Source: Mesorhizobium sp. NZP2298
GTDB lineage: Bacteria > Pseudomonadota > Alphaproteobacteria > Rhizobiales > Rhizobiaceae
Reading direction: 5' to 3'
Length of the DNA stretch: 64,000 bases
Assembly: GCF_013170825.1 (NCBI RefSeq)
Contig: NZ_CP033365.1
Location: 6,398,001 to 6,462,000 of the forward strand
Below the pieces are notes generated by a model that was given only the letters and a program-made list of their open reading frames with translations, searched no databases and was not told where the DNA came from. Positions 45,775 through 54,497 of the stretch are shown here, piece by piece; the stretch's first letter is position 1, and each line of letters begins with the position of its first letter. Made by a program: the position numbers and the translations under genes.

Positions 45775-46061
45775 CCAGATCCGCGTTGGGCCAACCAGGT
45801 CGGCATCCTGGCTCGGTCGATGATCAACCGTGCGGCCCCCTCTTGCAGGTGGCGTTGCACGGGCACGGCGTGTCACGCATGGTGGCCATGATCCGAAAAT
45901 ATGTGACTCTACAAGTGGCCATTTCCGATATTTCAAACGGCATTCCGAACCACTGTCTCTAGCACTTGCCTTGCACTGCGAGCCCGCATATCAGTTGGCG
46001 CACGCGGGGCCCTCGGCCTCTGACGGAACTCCCTGCCGCGGCAAGCCAACTGGTTCTGCGG

Positions 46062-46316
46062 GTGCCACTGGAGATATCGGTGCTCACAAGCATACTGGCC
46101 GTGTCGATGGTAGGGATATTACTGGGTTTACGGTTCAAGGCTGCGGCTCTGCTGGCAGCGACTGCACTGCTTCTGATCGGAATCGTTGCCTGGAATAGCC
46201 TGGGGCTGCCTGGCCATGTGACCGTTGGCGAATTTCTAATTCTGATGTTTCTTCTGGCTTGCGCCTACCTCGCAGGCTTGTCTCTATCGCACTGCTGGAA
46301 TCGAAACGAAAAGTGA
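46062..46316 (+). CDS. Small membrane protein of unknown function
   Basis: About 84 residues if the GTG at 46062 is the start; the frame is open to 45966. Three hydrophobic helices are evident (SILAVSMVGILLGL, AAALLAATALLLIGIVAW, FLILMFLLACAYLAGLSL), with a short basic tail HCWNRNEK. No ribosome-binding site is strong. Small membrane proteins often lie beside exo genes, but no function can be assigned. It lies between the ExoF-like gene and the convergent ExoY-like gene. Confidence 0.5.
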   Translation: MPLEISVLTSILAVSMVGILLGLRFKAAALLAATALLLIGIVAWNSLGLPGHVTVGEFLILMFLLACAYLAGLSLSHCWNRNEK

Positions 46317-46331
46317 ACGTCGTTCGAGGGC

Positions 46332-47120
46332 TCAGGAGGCCCTGTCGACCCGCATGACCGCGACGATGGTCCTGAGCAAGATCACGACATCGAGCCAGAT
46401 CGACCAGTTCCGCACATACTGGCTGTCCAGCGCAACGCGATTATCATATTCCATGCTGCTTCTTCCACTCACCTGCCAAAGACCGGTGAGTCCCGGCCTC
46501 GTTGCGAGGTACTCTGCCTGATGCTCGCCATAGCGCCTGAGTTCGTCTTTGACGATAGGTCTTGGGCCCACGCAACTCATGTCACCGCGCAGTATGTTGA
46601 TGAGTTGGGGAAGCTCATCCAGGCTGGACTTGCGCAGCAGTCGCCCAAAGAGCGTAACGCGGGGATCGTTCCTGATCTTGTGAGTCTCCTCCCACTCCTT
46701 GCGTGCGCCGGCGTTGGCATCGAGATAGGCCTTCAGAACTTCGTCCGAATTGGCCACCATCGAGCGAAACTTGTAGCAATTGAATGAGCTTCCACCGAAG
46801 CCTACTCGCCTATGCGAGAATATTGCCGGACCTCCGGCCGTAATCTTAATGAACAGACCTACGAGGATCATGACGGGCGAGGCCAAAACGAGAGCTGCGC
46901 TGGCTATGGCCAAATCCATGATCCGTTTGAGGAGGCCTCCAATCGGAGGGTTCGTCGTCCCGGTAATGACATCCGACAGGTCATTCAGCACCGTTCCGGC
47001 GCCGGCGTAGTCACGCGCAGAAACAACATGCTGGACCGCCCTGCTCTCGAGCGCTGCCGGCACAACGGGTTGGATCCAAAGCGCCTCCCCCTGGTGCTGC
47101 TTTTCGAAGGCGTTTGTCAT
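46332..47120 (-). CDS. exoY: ExoY-like undecaprenyl-phosphate sugar-1-phosphate transferase
   Basis: This 262-residue enzyme is the initiating polyprenyl-phosphate hexose-1-phosphate transferase family protein. It has one membrane segment (IASAALVLASPVMILVGLFI, about 70-92), then CYKFRSM, the catalytic RKSSLDELPQL with the Asp-Glu pair, CVGPRPIV and PGLTGLWQVSGRS. It transfers a sugar phosphate (galactose or glucose in known relatives) to the lipid carrier on the cytoplasmic face, starting repeat-unit assembly. It is shorter than WbaP because it lacks the N-terminal membrane domain. ATG 47120 is 127 nt from the end of the ExoP-like gene, on the same strand. Confidence 0.93.
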   Translation of the reverse strand: MTNAFEKQHQGEALWIQPVVPAALESRAVQHVVSARDYAGAGTVLNDLSDVITGTTNPPIGGLLKRIMDLAIASAALVLASPVMILVGLFIKITAGGPAIFSHRRVGFGGSSFNCYKFRSMVANSDEVLKAYLDANAGARKEWEETHKIRNDPRVTLFGRLLRKSSLDELPQLINILRGDMSCVGPRPIVKDELRRYGEHQAEYLATRPGLTGLWQVSGRSSMEYDNRVALDSQYVRNWSIWLDVVILLRTIVAVMRVDRAS

Positions 47121-47247
47121 GTGACGGTCGCTGTTTCTCGTTGTTTAACTTCGACAGTCTTCCAAGGACGGAACCTGCCGGCAAGAAATGCAAAGGAGGT
47201 AGCGCGATACTCCAGTGGCTACCCCCTAATCCTCACGTATGATTGCT

Positions 47248-49128
47248 CTACACGCTTTGCCGGCTCCCGAAGACGCTGTGCTTGGCTTCAACCCGACGGT
47301 GCTTGGATGTCATCGCACGCGCCTTTGTGAGAAGCACGCCAAGTATCGACGTCCTGGAGGCTTGCAGTGTTCTCACGAGTTCCCGCAGCGTGTCGACGTG
47401 CGTCTTTCCCCACTCCGCAACGACGACGACACCGTCGAGCACGGATCCAACGATTAGGTCATCCGGTCCGGATTCAAGCGTTGGCAGATCAACGATGACA
47501 ATGTCATAAGCAGCCAGCTCGTAGGCTGTCGGATCGTCTGCACCAACTTCAGAGAGGAAAACCTGCATATTCCTTGGTACGAGAAGGTTCTTTGCATCCA
47601 CCACGGAACTTGGAAGAACGTCGAACCGCCGCCCCTGAGCGCGGACGATATTTTGTCGAATGGGGTGCTGGCACTCTTTGCCCTGGATGTTCGAGTGCCC
47701 AAGCAGTCGTGTGGTGATCGTCGATCTCCGAACATCAGCATCGATCACCAAAGTCTTTAGACCGGACATTGAATACAGCGTGGCGAGATTGCTGACGACG
47801 GAACTCTTCTGACTGCTGTTCGAAACAGCAGTCAGTCCAAGGAACTTCACCGGGTGGTTCGTTTCCGCCAAGCTGATTTCGGTTCGCGCTTTCCTCAGGC
47901 TCTGGCTGTATCGCGACCAAGGATGCCTGGTCACTTCGTCGACGTTTCCGAATTCCCTGCGCTTGCTGGTGGGCGCCAATTCTCCGACGCACTCTATTCC
48001 CAGATTATCGCGGATATGACGTGGCGACCGTATGGTCCAGTCGAACGAATGCCGCGCGAAGGAAAGGCCAATTCCGAGAATGAGCCCTGCGACGCCAGCG
48101 AAGGCCAACACCAGCTTCGGTTTTGGAGCGCTTGGAAAAAGCGGCGGCGTCGCGGCAGTGATTACTCTTGCATCGGCAACCGGGTAGGACTGCTGGCTTA
48201 CCGAATTGGTGTATGCCTGCAGGAAGCTCTCGTACATTTTTTTATAGGTGTCAGCAGTTACCTCGAGTTCTTCGAGAGTAGGTTCAGAATTAACGCCGCC
48301 ACCGGCACTTACACCACCTCCGACGCTATAGTCGTGCCGAGAACGAAATGCCTGTGCCCTGGCCATCGCCTCGTTCATCTGGGTGCGCAGTTGCTGAAGG
48401 CGTTTTTCCAACCATGCTCCACCTTCTCTTGCCGAATCGGCCTTGGTGTCGATCTGTTCATGCACGAAGGCGTCAGCCGTCGCATTCGCAATCTTGGCGG
48501 CGCCCTCGGCTTCGGCAGAGGTGAAGGATATGTCTATCGCGTAGGAGACACCTACCCTTCGCACATCGAGGCCACTGAGGAAAGTAAGCATGCTGAGACG
48601 CGACTTCTGGTAGTCGGTCAGCTTAGCGGTCGGTTCCGGAGCGCCTAAACCGATATACCCCCAGAGTGCGTTCAGCCGGGTGCTTTTCTGAAGCCCCAAA
48701 GCCTGGAGCATCATATCTTTGATCTTCCTGAACCTCTCCTGCAACATCGGCGTCTCAGGGCGATTGAAACTCGCATTTTCAATCAACTTCAACTGGTCAA
48801 TTACCATCGAAGCAATCTTCTCTGATTTCAATACTGCAATCTGGCTTTCTATTTGAGCCGTATCTAACGATAGATTTACTTCACCGCCCTCCTGCAGATG
48901 TTGCGGCAGCTTCGGTTCGATCAATATCTGCGCGCTAGCTGTAAAAACCGGATCGGTGGTCAAATTGTAGAACCATGCGACCAAGAGCGCCGCGGCGAGG
49001 CAGGCCGTAATTGTTCCGGCATAATGTCTCAGAAACCCCGTTATGTCCGAAAGACCGATGAATTCCTGTCCGGCGCTGGCCTGCTGATTGGTTGCCAAGG
49101 GCCACTGGTTGGCGAACAAGCGGTTCAT
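47248..49128 (-). CDS. exoP: ExoP/Wzc-like polysaccharide co-polymerase with degraded tyrosine-kinase site
   Basis: This 626-residue protein has a Wzz domain with a membrane helix (ITACLAAALLVAWFYNL) near the N-terminus, a long periplasmic coiled-coil region, a second helix (LVLAFAGVAGLILGIGLSFA) and a C-terminal BY-kinase-like domain. The kinase P-loop reads AVSNSSQKSSVVSNLA, which keeps the Lys-Ser but has lost both family Gly. A Walker A' LVIDADVRR and a Walker B-like DIVIVDLP are still visible. The tail (SKHRRVEAKHSVFGSRQSV) has no Tyr cluster. Chain-length control may thus not depend on autophosphorylation. Confidence 0.9.
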   Translation of the reverse strand: MNRLFANQWPLATNQQASAGQEFIGLSDITGFLRHYAGTITACLAAALLVAWFYNLTTDPVFTASAQILIEPKLPQHLQEGGEVNLSLDTAQIESQIAVLKSEKIASMVIDQLKLIENASFNRPETPMLQERFRKIKDMMLQALGLQKSTRLNALWGYIGLGAPEPTAKLTDYQKSRLSMLTFLSGLDVRRVGVSYAIDISFTSAEAEGAAKIANATADAFVHEQIDTKADSAREGGAWLEKRLQQLRTQMNEAMARAQAFRSRHDYSVGGGVSAGGGVNSEPTLEELEVTADTYKKMYESFLQAYTNSVSQQSYPVADARVITAATPPLFPSAPKPKLVLAFAGVAGLILGIGLSFARHSFDWTIRSPRHIRDNLGIECVGELAPTSKRREFGNVDEVTRHPWSRYSQSLRKARTEISLAETNHPVKFLGLTAVSNSSQKSSVVSNLATLYSMSGLKTLVIDADVRRSTITTRLLGHSNIQGKECQHPIRQNIVRAQGRRFDVLPSSVVDAKNLLVPRNMQVFLSEVGADDPTAYELAAYDIVIVDLPTLESGPDDLIVGSVLDGVVVVAEWGKTHVDTLRELVRTLQASRTSILGVLLTKARAMTSKHRRVEAKHSVFGSRQSV

Positions 49129-49301
49129 TCAAGGTCTCCGGCGGGCATGAAGGGGAGAATCCTTCGTGCACGCCGCCCTGACTAGGAGCTTCATGGCGTC
49201 CGCCCGATGTTCTCTTAAAGAGCCGAGGCCCGCGATCCCAAGCTTTTGCAGGAAGACTACGCCGACACCGGGGAAGGTAAACGCCACCAATTGGCGTAGA
49301 C

Positions 49302-49694
49302 CTACGCCCTGTGGGAGTGAAGAATGCGCGGCAGGCCGGCCCTTACCCTGGCTAGAAACGACTTCTGCTGCTCCAGCAGCACCTGTCGTGCTCGGTTGTC
49401 CGCAAGGTCTTGCGCGAGAAGATCCAGCTTGGCTGACAGGCGTTCGCTCTTGTCCCCGTTTTCCGTCGCCTCCAGGGAAAATGCGGCACAATCTGTCATT
49501 CGTTTCCGAGCCCTGCGAAGTAGCTCCGATTCCCTTTCAATCTCTGGCTGAATGAAGTCGAGCGCACGTGCCAAGGCTCGGAAACGCCTGTGATCGACGT
49601 TCTTCTGAAAAGAGAATCTGAATGGTGTCAGCGGCACTACACAGCCACAATTGAGGTTATCGCCCGATGCGGACCTGCTTACCACGATACTCAA
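49302..49694 (-). CDS. Hypothetical coiled-coil protein
   Basis: A 130-residue frame with a protein-like, highly charged helical pattern: RALARALDFIQPEIERESELL, then LSAKLDLLAQDLADNR. The first codon is TTG with a weak GGCGG upstream; ATG at 49499 would give a 65-residue version. It lies upstream of the ExoP-like gene on the same strand with a 173-nt gap. No family recognised. Confidence 0.45.
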   Translation of the reverse strand: MSIVVSRSASGDNLNCGCVVPLTPFRFSFQKNVDHRRFRALARALDFIQPEIERESELLRRARKRMTDCAAFSLEATENGDKSERLSAKLDLLAQDLADNRARQVLLEQQKSFLARVRAGLPRILHSHRA

Positions 49695-49768
49695 CCGCCA
49701 TGCCTAGACGAGACATCCCTTCGATCATCGATCGGCACCACCTATTGGATGAGGTGGAACGAACCGGG

Positions 49769-49782
49769 GGGTAGCGCTACCC
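49769..49782. promoter_or_regulatory. Perfect palindrome upstream of the phosphomannomutase gene
   Basis: GGGTAGCGCTACCC is a perfect 14-bp palindrome located 67 nt upstream of the GTG start at 49850. Related GGGGTAG strings occur upstream of the GT2 gene (43481-43488) and, as TACCCCCTA, upstream of the ExoY-like gene (47220-47228). It is a candidate operator for sugar-nucleotide supply. Confidence 0.45.
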
Positions 49783-49849
49783 GAATTCATGAAGGGGCCG
49801 CGGCTTGTCGAGATGCTAAGAATGTTGGCGCAATTTCGGAGCTTTAGCC

Positions 49850-51370
49850 GTGACCCTAAAGATAGTCGGCCAAGCCAGGCCGAACACATTCGCGTTCGAG
49901 AACAATGCTCTCATCAAAGCCACTGGCTTCCGAGAATACGATGCACGCTGGTGGTTCGGCCACCCCGGCTCGGAGAAAGAGCCCGAGCTCAATTTGATGG
50001 GCGCCCAAGCGCTGGGAATGGGCCTCGGCACTCTGATCCGCCGAATGGGAGTCGGCCCGGAGATCATCACCGGTCATGACTTTCGCAGCTATTCCATGTC
50101 CATAAAGATGGCACTGACATCAGGGCTGATGGCTGCTGGCGGACGTGTCATGGACATCGGCCTGGCGCTTTCCCCGACCGCCTATTTCGCCCAGTTCGCA
50201 CTCAACGCTCCGTCTGTTGCAATGGTAACGGCCTCCCACAATGAGAACGGGTGGACCGGCGTGAAGATGGGCGCGCAGAGACCGCTTACATTCGGGCCTG
50301 AGCAGATGACAGCGCTGAAGGCGCTCGTGCTGAACGGAGACTTCGATCTTGTGGGTGGTGGCAGCTATGAATTCATTTCCGACTTTCGTGAGAAATATAT
50401 CGAAGACTTGACTGCGGGAAGGAACGTTCGACGCAAGCCGCGCGTCGTAGTTGCCTGCGGAAACGGGACGGCTGGCGCATTTGCGCCGCAGGTGCTTGAG
50501 ACCATCGGCTGTGACGTGGTTCCCCTCGACGTGGAGCTCGATCACACGTTTCCGCGTTACAACCCTAACCCCGAAGACATGCAGATGCTGCATGCGATCC
50601 GGGATAAGGTTCTGGAGACCGGTGCCGATTTGGGTCTCGGCTTCGACGGCGACGGCGACCGCTGCGGCGTCGTGGACAACGAAGGCTCTGAGATCTTCGC
50701 GGACAAGGTTGGCGTCATGCTGGCGCGAGACCTTTGCAGCCTGCATCCACAATCCACCTTTGTCGTGGACGTGAAATCCACCGGGCTTTTCATGACGGAT
50801 CCTGTTCTAGCGCAAAACGGCGCACGGACGGACTATTGGAAAACGGGGCATTCCTACATCAAGCGACGGGTTGCCGAGCTTGACGCAATCGCAGGCTTCG
50901 AGAAGTCGGGGCACTTCTTCTTCAACCCGCCGATCGGGCGCGGCTATGACGACGGCCTTATCACGGCGATCGCCGTCTGCGAGATGCTCGACCGTAATCC
51001 GGGAAGGAGCCTGGCCGAACTCTACCGCGCCCTGCCCGTAACCTTCGGCACCCCAACAATGTCGCCCCACTGTCCCGACGAACTCAAATATTGCGTCGTC
51101 GACAAAGTTGTCGGCGACTTCATGAAAATGAAGGGGGATGGGACCGAGTTTGCGGGTCAGCCGCTGGCTGATCTGGTCACCGTCAATGGGGTGCGTGTCG
51201 TGGCTCAAGACGGCACCTGGGGTCTGGTCAGAGCTTCGTCGAACAAGCCCGAAATTGTCGTCGTCGTCGAAAGCCCCGTCTCGTCGGAGCGACGTCGACA
51301 GATGTTCGAGGCAATCGACGCCGTCCTGCGCCGCAACCCAGAGGTCGGAGCTTACAACCAGACATTCTGA
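49850..51370 (+). CDS. Phosphomannomutase/phosphoglucomutase
   Basis: This 506-residue alpha-D-phosphohexomutase interconverts mannose-6-P and mannose-1-P (or the glucose pair). The phospho-Ser loop is TASHNENGW with Ser129, and the metal loop is DGDGDR at residues 266-271. The sugar-binding loop is GFEKSGHFFF and the C-terminal phosphate loop VRASSNKPE. The start is GTG at 49850 after CGGAGC. It is followed 13 nt later by the guanylyltransferase gene, so the two make GDP-mannose from mannose-6-P. Confidence 0.93.
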   Translation: MTLKIVGQARPNTFAFENNALIKATGFREYDARWWFGHPGSEKEPELNLMGAQALGMGLGTLIRRMGVGPEIITGHDFRSYSMSIKMALTSGLMAAGGRVMDIGLALSPTAYFAQFALNAPSVAMVTASHNENGWTGVKMGAQRPLTFGPEQMTALKALVLNGDFDLVGGGSYEFISDFREKYIEDLTAGRNVRRKPRVVVACGNGTAGAFAPQVLETIGCDVVPLDVELDHTFPRYNPNPEDMQMLHAIRDKVLETGADLGLGFDGDGDRCGVVDNEGSEIFADKVGVMLARDLCSLHPQSTFVVDVKSTGLFMTDPVLAQNGARTDYWKTGHSYIKRRVAELDAIAGFEKSGHFFFNPPIGRGYDDGLITAIAVCEMLDRNPGRSLAELYRALPVTFGTPTMSPHCPDELKYCVVDKVVGDFMKMKGDGTEFAGQPLADLVTVNGVRVVAQDGTWGLVRASSNKPEIVVVVESPVSSERRRQMFEAIDAVLRRNPEVGAYNQTF

Positions 51371-51383
51371 GAGGAACTGAAGC

Positions 51384-53684
51384 ATGGCACACCGGATCGT
51401 AAGTTTTGTGATGAGCGGGGGGGTGGGGTCCCGGCTATGGCCGCTCTCGCGCGAAGACAATCCCAAGCAATTCCACGATCTCTCGGGGGATGGCTCCATG
51501 CTGGCGAAGACAGTTAGGCGCCTGAAGGCGTGGCCGGACAGCGAAACGCCGATCTACCTGATAGCGTCAGAACGTCATGCCGAACGCGTCATCTCGGACA
51601 TAACTCCGCTCGGACTAAACGGCGGAAAGCCAATTTTCGAACCCCTCGGCCGCAATACCGCTGCAGCTGTCGCCATCGCGACACTGCAGACGATTTCGGA
51701 TCACGGCAAGGATGCGCTCGTGCTCGTGGTCCCCTCCGATCACGAGATATCGACAGAGGCGCAGTTCTGGGAGACCGTTGAAGCGGGTGTACCTGCCGCC
51801 GACTCGGGAAGTATCGTCGTGTTCGGCATCAAGCCCACTCATCCTGAGACTGGATATGGATACATTGAGGTTGCCGCCAATGGTGACGGCGCGGCCGCAG
51901 TCTCACGCTTTGTCGAAAAGCCCAACATCGAAACGGCGCAAAAATATCTGTCGTCGGGAAGGTTCTACTGGAATGCTGGCATCTTCCTGTTTCGTGCCGA
52001 CACGATGCAGAGGGCTTTGATCGAGTTTCAGCCGGAGATCTGGGAAAACGCGGAACGCGCCTTCAGGGCTGCCAGAGTGGATGTATCGGGCCTTTACCTG
52101 CCGCGAGGCATCTACTCGGCGGTCCCCTCCACATCGATCGACTATGCAGTCATGGAACATGCGCTAGGCATCGCGATGGTGACGGCTTCGTTCCGTTGGA
52201 ACGACCTTGGTTCGTGGCAATCGTTGCTGGAGGCCAGCCCGGTGGACGGCAACGGCAACGTAGTAATGGGCGATGTCGTCGCCATGGACTGCGACGGCTC
52301 CTATCTCAGAAGCCAAGGTCGGCTGCTCACAGTCATAGGAATGAAGGACGTGGCGGTGGTGGCAACGCCGGACGCAATATTCGTCGCCCCAGTCAGCCAC
52401 AGTCAGAACGTGAAGAAGGTCGTCGAGCAACTTGAGAAGAGTGGGCGTCTCGAGACGAAATTCACAGCGTCGGAAGACCGTGTCATTGTCAGCGGGTCAT
52501 GGCGCAAGCGAGTCGAACACTGGCTCTTTAACGAGACCCTTCCGCTTTGGTCAGACGCCGGGGTCGACCACGTGCATGGCGGCTTCCACGAAGCGCTCGG
52601 TTTCGATGCGAGGCCATTGGGCAAACCCAAGCGGATGCGGACGATGGCTCGCCAGATCTATGCTTTCGCTGTGGCCAAGGAACGTGGCTGGACCGGGGCC
52701 GCCGACAAGCTCATCGATCACGGAATCGACTTCATCGCAAAATACGGCCGCACCGATCGAGGAGGCTGGGTACGCACCCTCAATTCGAATGGAAGCGTGG
52801 CCGATCCGGCGGAGGATGCCTACGACCATTCCTGCGTGCTCCTCGCACTTGCTCATGCCTATCGATGCGGCCATCAACCTGCCCTTCAGCTTGCACAGGA
52901 GACATTTCATTTCATCGACTCTCACCTTGAGGATGGCAGCTTGAACGGCTTCCTCGAGACACCTGGCTGGAACGGGGTTCGCACCTCGAACCCACACATG
53001 CACATGCTTGAATCTTTCCTTGCCTGGTATGCCGCAACCGGCGATCGCGTATATCTGCGTCGAGCGGCTCGCGTCATCGATCTCTTCCGCAGCCATTTCT
53101 TCGACCAGGAAAGTTGGACGCTCGGAGAATATTTCGACGCCGACTGGCTGCCGTTGCCCGGAGACAAGGGACAGTGGACCGAGCCGGGGCACCATTTCGA
53201 ATGGGCCTCCCTGCTCGTCGACTTCGCGCGGGCAAGCGGGCAGAAAGATCTGGCTGCTTATGCGAGGAAACTCTATTCGTCGGCGGTCGCCAGCGGATTG
53301 AATCGAGCCACTGGGCTGGCGTATGCGGCCGTTTCGCGACAAGGCATGCCTCTCGACAGGCTCTCGCGCAGTTGGCCTCAATGCGAAGCCATCAAGGCGG
53401 CGATCGCGTTGGACGACATCGGTGGGCCTGATCTGAAACCCGAGATCGAAGCTCGTGTCGCACGCCTTTTCAGGTGGCATATCGATCCCGCACCGCTTGG
53501 TCTGTGGATGGATAGAATCGACGAGCGCGGTCGGTCGCTGGCGACCGAGGTTCCTGCCAGCATCTTCTACCATTTGGTGACGGCATTGATGCAGTATCTC
53601 GACAAGACCGAGGGGCAGGTTGAGGAATTTCCGGTACCGTCTCCGAAAGAACACGGCCCTGTTGCGAAGCATAGTTATGGTTGA
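51384..53684 (+). CDS. Bifunctional mannose-1-phosphate guanylyltransferase / AGE-fold phosphomannose isomerase-like protein
   Basis: This 766-residue fusion has a guanylyltransferase domain in residues 1 to about 360 (GGVGSRLWPLSRED at 12-25, then NPKQF; EPLGRNTAAAVAIA; FVEKPNIETA; WNDLGSW). From about residue 375 there is an N-acylglucosamine 2-epimerase (AGE)-type (alpha/alpha)6 barrel (VEHWLFNETLPLW, HVHGGFHEAL, RQIYAFAVAKERGW, HMHMLESFLAWY, WPQCEAIKA). Several His of the AGE active site are kept. Usual bifunctional ManC/AlgA enzymes carry a cupin isomerase instead. The pair would make mannose-6-P from fructose-6-P and GDP-mannose from mannose-1-P, with the phosphomannomutase in between. 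GAGAGGAACTGAAGC precedes the ATG. Confidence 0.9.
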   Translation: MAHRIVSFVMSGGVGSRLWPLSREDNPKQFHDLSGDGSMLAKTVRRLKAWPDSETPIYLIASERHAERVISDITPLGLNGGKPIFEPLGRNTAAAVAIATLQTISDHGKDALVLVVPSDHEISTEAQFWETVEAGVPAADSGSIVVFGIKPTHPETGYGYIEVAANGDGAAAVSRFVEKPNIETAQKYLSSGRFYWNAGIFLFRADTMQRALIEFQPEIWENAERAFRAARVDVSGLYLPRGIYSAVPSTSIDYAVMEHALGIAMVTASFRWNDLGSWQSLLEASPVDGNGNVVMGDVVAMDCDGSYLRSQGRLLTVIGMKDVAVVATPDAIFVAPVSHSQNVKKVVEQLEKSGRLETKFTASEDRVIVSGSWRKRVEHWLFNETLPLWSDAGVDHVHGGFHEALGFDARPLGKPKRMRTMARQIYAFAVAKERGWTGAADKLIDHGIDFIAKYGRTDRGGWVRTLNSNGSVADPAEDAYDHSCVLLALAHAYRCGHQPALQLAQETFHFIDSHLEDGSLNGFLETPGWNGVRTSNPHMHMLESFLAWYAATGDRVYLRRAARVIDLFRSHFFDQESWTLGEYFDADWLPLPGDKGQWTEPGHHFEWASLLVDFARASGQKDLAAYARKLYSSAVASGLNRATGLAYAAVSRQGMPLDRLSRSWPQCEAIKAAIALDDIGGPDLKPEIEARVARLFRWHIDPAPLGLWMDRIDERGRSLATEVPASIFYHLVTALMQYLDKTEGQVEEFPVPSPKEHGPVAKHSYG

Positions 53685-53951
53685 AGAAGGCGAATGCTCG
53701 TCGCGTCACAACTCGGCAGAGCTTGCTCGAAACAGGATGTTTTCTCGCCGTCCACCCTGTAACGCCGTGGGACGCAAGCTACCGCTAATTCGGTATCTTC
53801 TTGCCTCTGTGTCACCACGGCAAACTGCGGTACCGTCAAGCAGAAGTCACGCCTTTAGGAAAAGGGTCGATATGCCTTTCGGTTTCTGGCTGCGTAAACT
53901 CGTCAAGACGTGGGAATTGGCAACTTTTTGTTCGGGCAGTTGAAGACGACG

Positions 53952-54233
53952 ATGGCAAAAAAGAAATCGCGAGACAGACGCAGTGGTGATCTCCTGAAGC
54001 TGCTTGCAACAAGGCCTCGGGCAGTTGCGCTTGCAGCGCTGCATGTGAGTGAATCGGTCCTCTTGGAACTTGAAGCATCGGAGGTTTTATCTCCGTCGGA
54101 GATCAGGGGACTGCTGAGGGACGCGTCGCTGACGTTGCGCAACGCCGCCGACCACGCGGACAATCGGAGCTGTCTCGTTGCCAGTGAGATAGTTGAGTCA
54201 ATGAGGGAGAGTTTTAAGAGAAGTAAGTCATAG
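53952..54233 (+). CDS. Small hypothetical protein (93 aa)
   Basis: The ATG at 53952 starts a 93-residue, basic-then-acidic helical protein (AKKKSRDRRSGDLLKLLATR, then ALHVSESVLLELEASEVL). The GAAGACGACG before it is only a weak ribosome-binding site; the frame is open to a GTG at 53910. Its codon use is like that of neighbours, and it lies alone between the exopolysaccharide genes and the Crp/Fnr gene. I do not recognise the family. Confidence 0.5.
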   Translation: MAKKKSRDRRSGDLLKLLATRPRAVALAALHVSESVLLELEASEVLSPSEIRGLLRDASLTLRNAADHADNRSCLVASEIVESMRESFKRSKS

Positions 54234-54389
54234 CTGATACCAGCTCTAAGCGGCGTCAATCGAACCATGGCCTGTTACCAGCCGGATTTCGACATGACAT
54301 TGGTGTCGCGATACCTTCCTTTGCCGATAGCTAAAAAGCTACTCGACACGTGAAATTTAATTTACATGATGAGTTTCAGGAGGGTACAA

Positions 54390-54497
54390 ATGGAATTGGG
54401 TAGGGGGTACGGATGGCACAGGCTTCACGTTCTTCTTCGAGAGGAGATGAGCACCGTTCGTCATACGTTGGACTTAACGATGACGACGCCGCTCTGA
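54390..54497 (+). CDS. Short leader ORF overlapping the Crp/Fnr gene
   Basis: AGGAGGGTACAA, one of the best ribosome-binding sites in the window, precedes ATG 54390, which opens a 35-residue frame ending TGA at 54497. It overlaps the start of the Crp/Fnr gene in another frame. It may be a regulatory leader, or the trace of a frameshift near the 5' end of the regulator. Confidence 0.4.
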   Translation: MELGRGYGWHRLHVLLREEMSTVRHTLDLTMTTPL

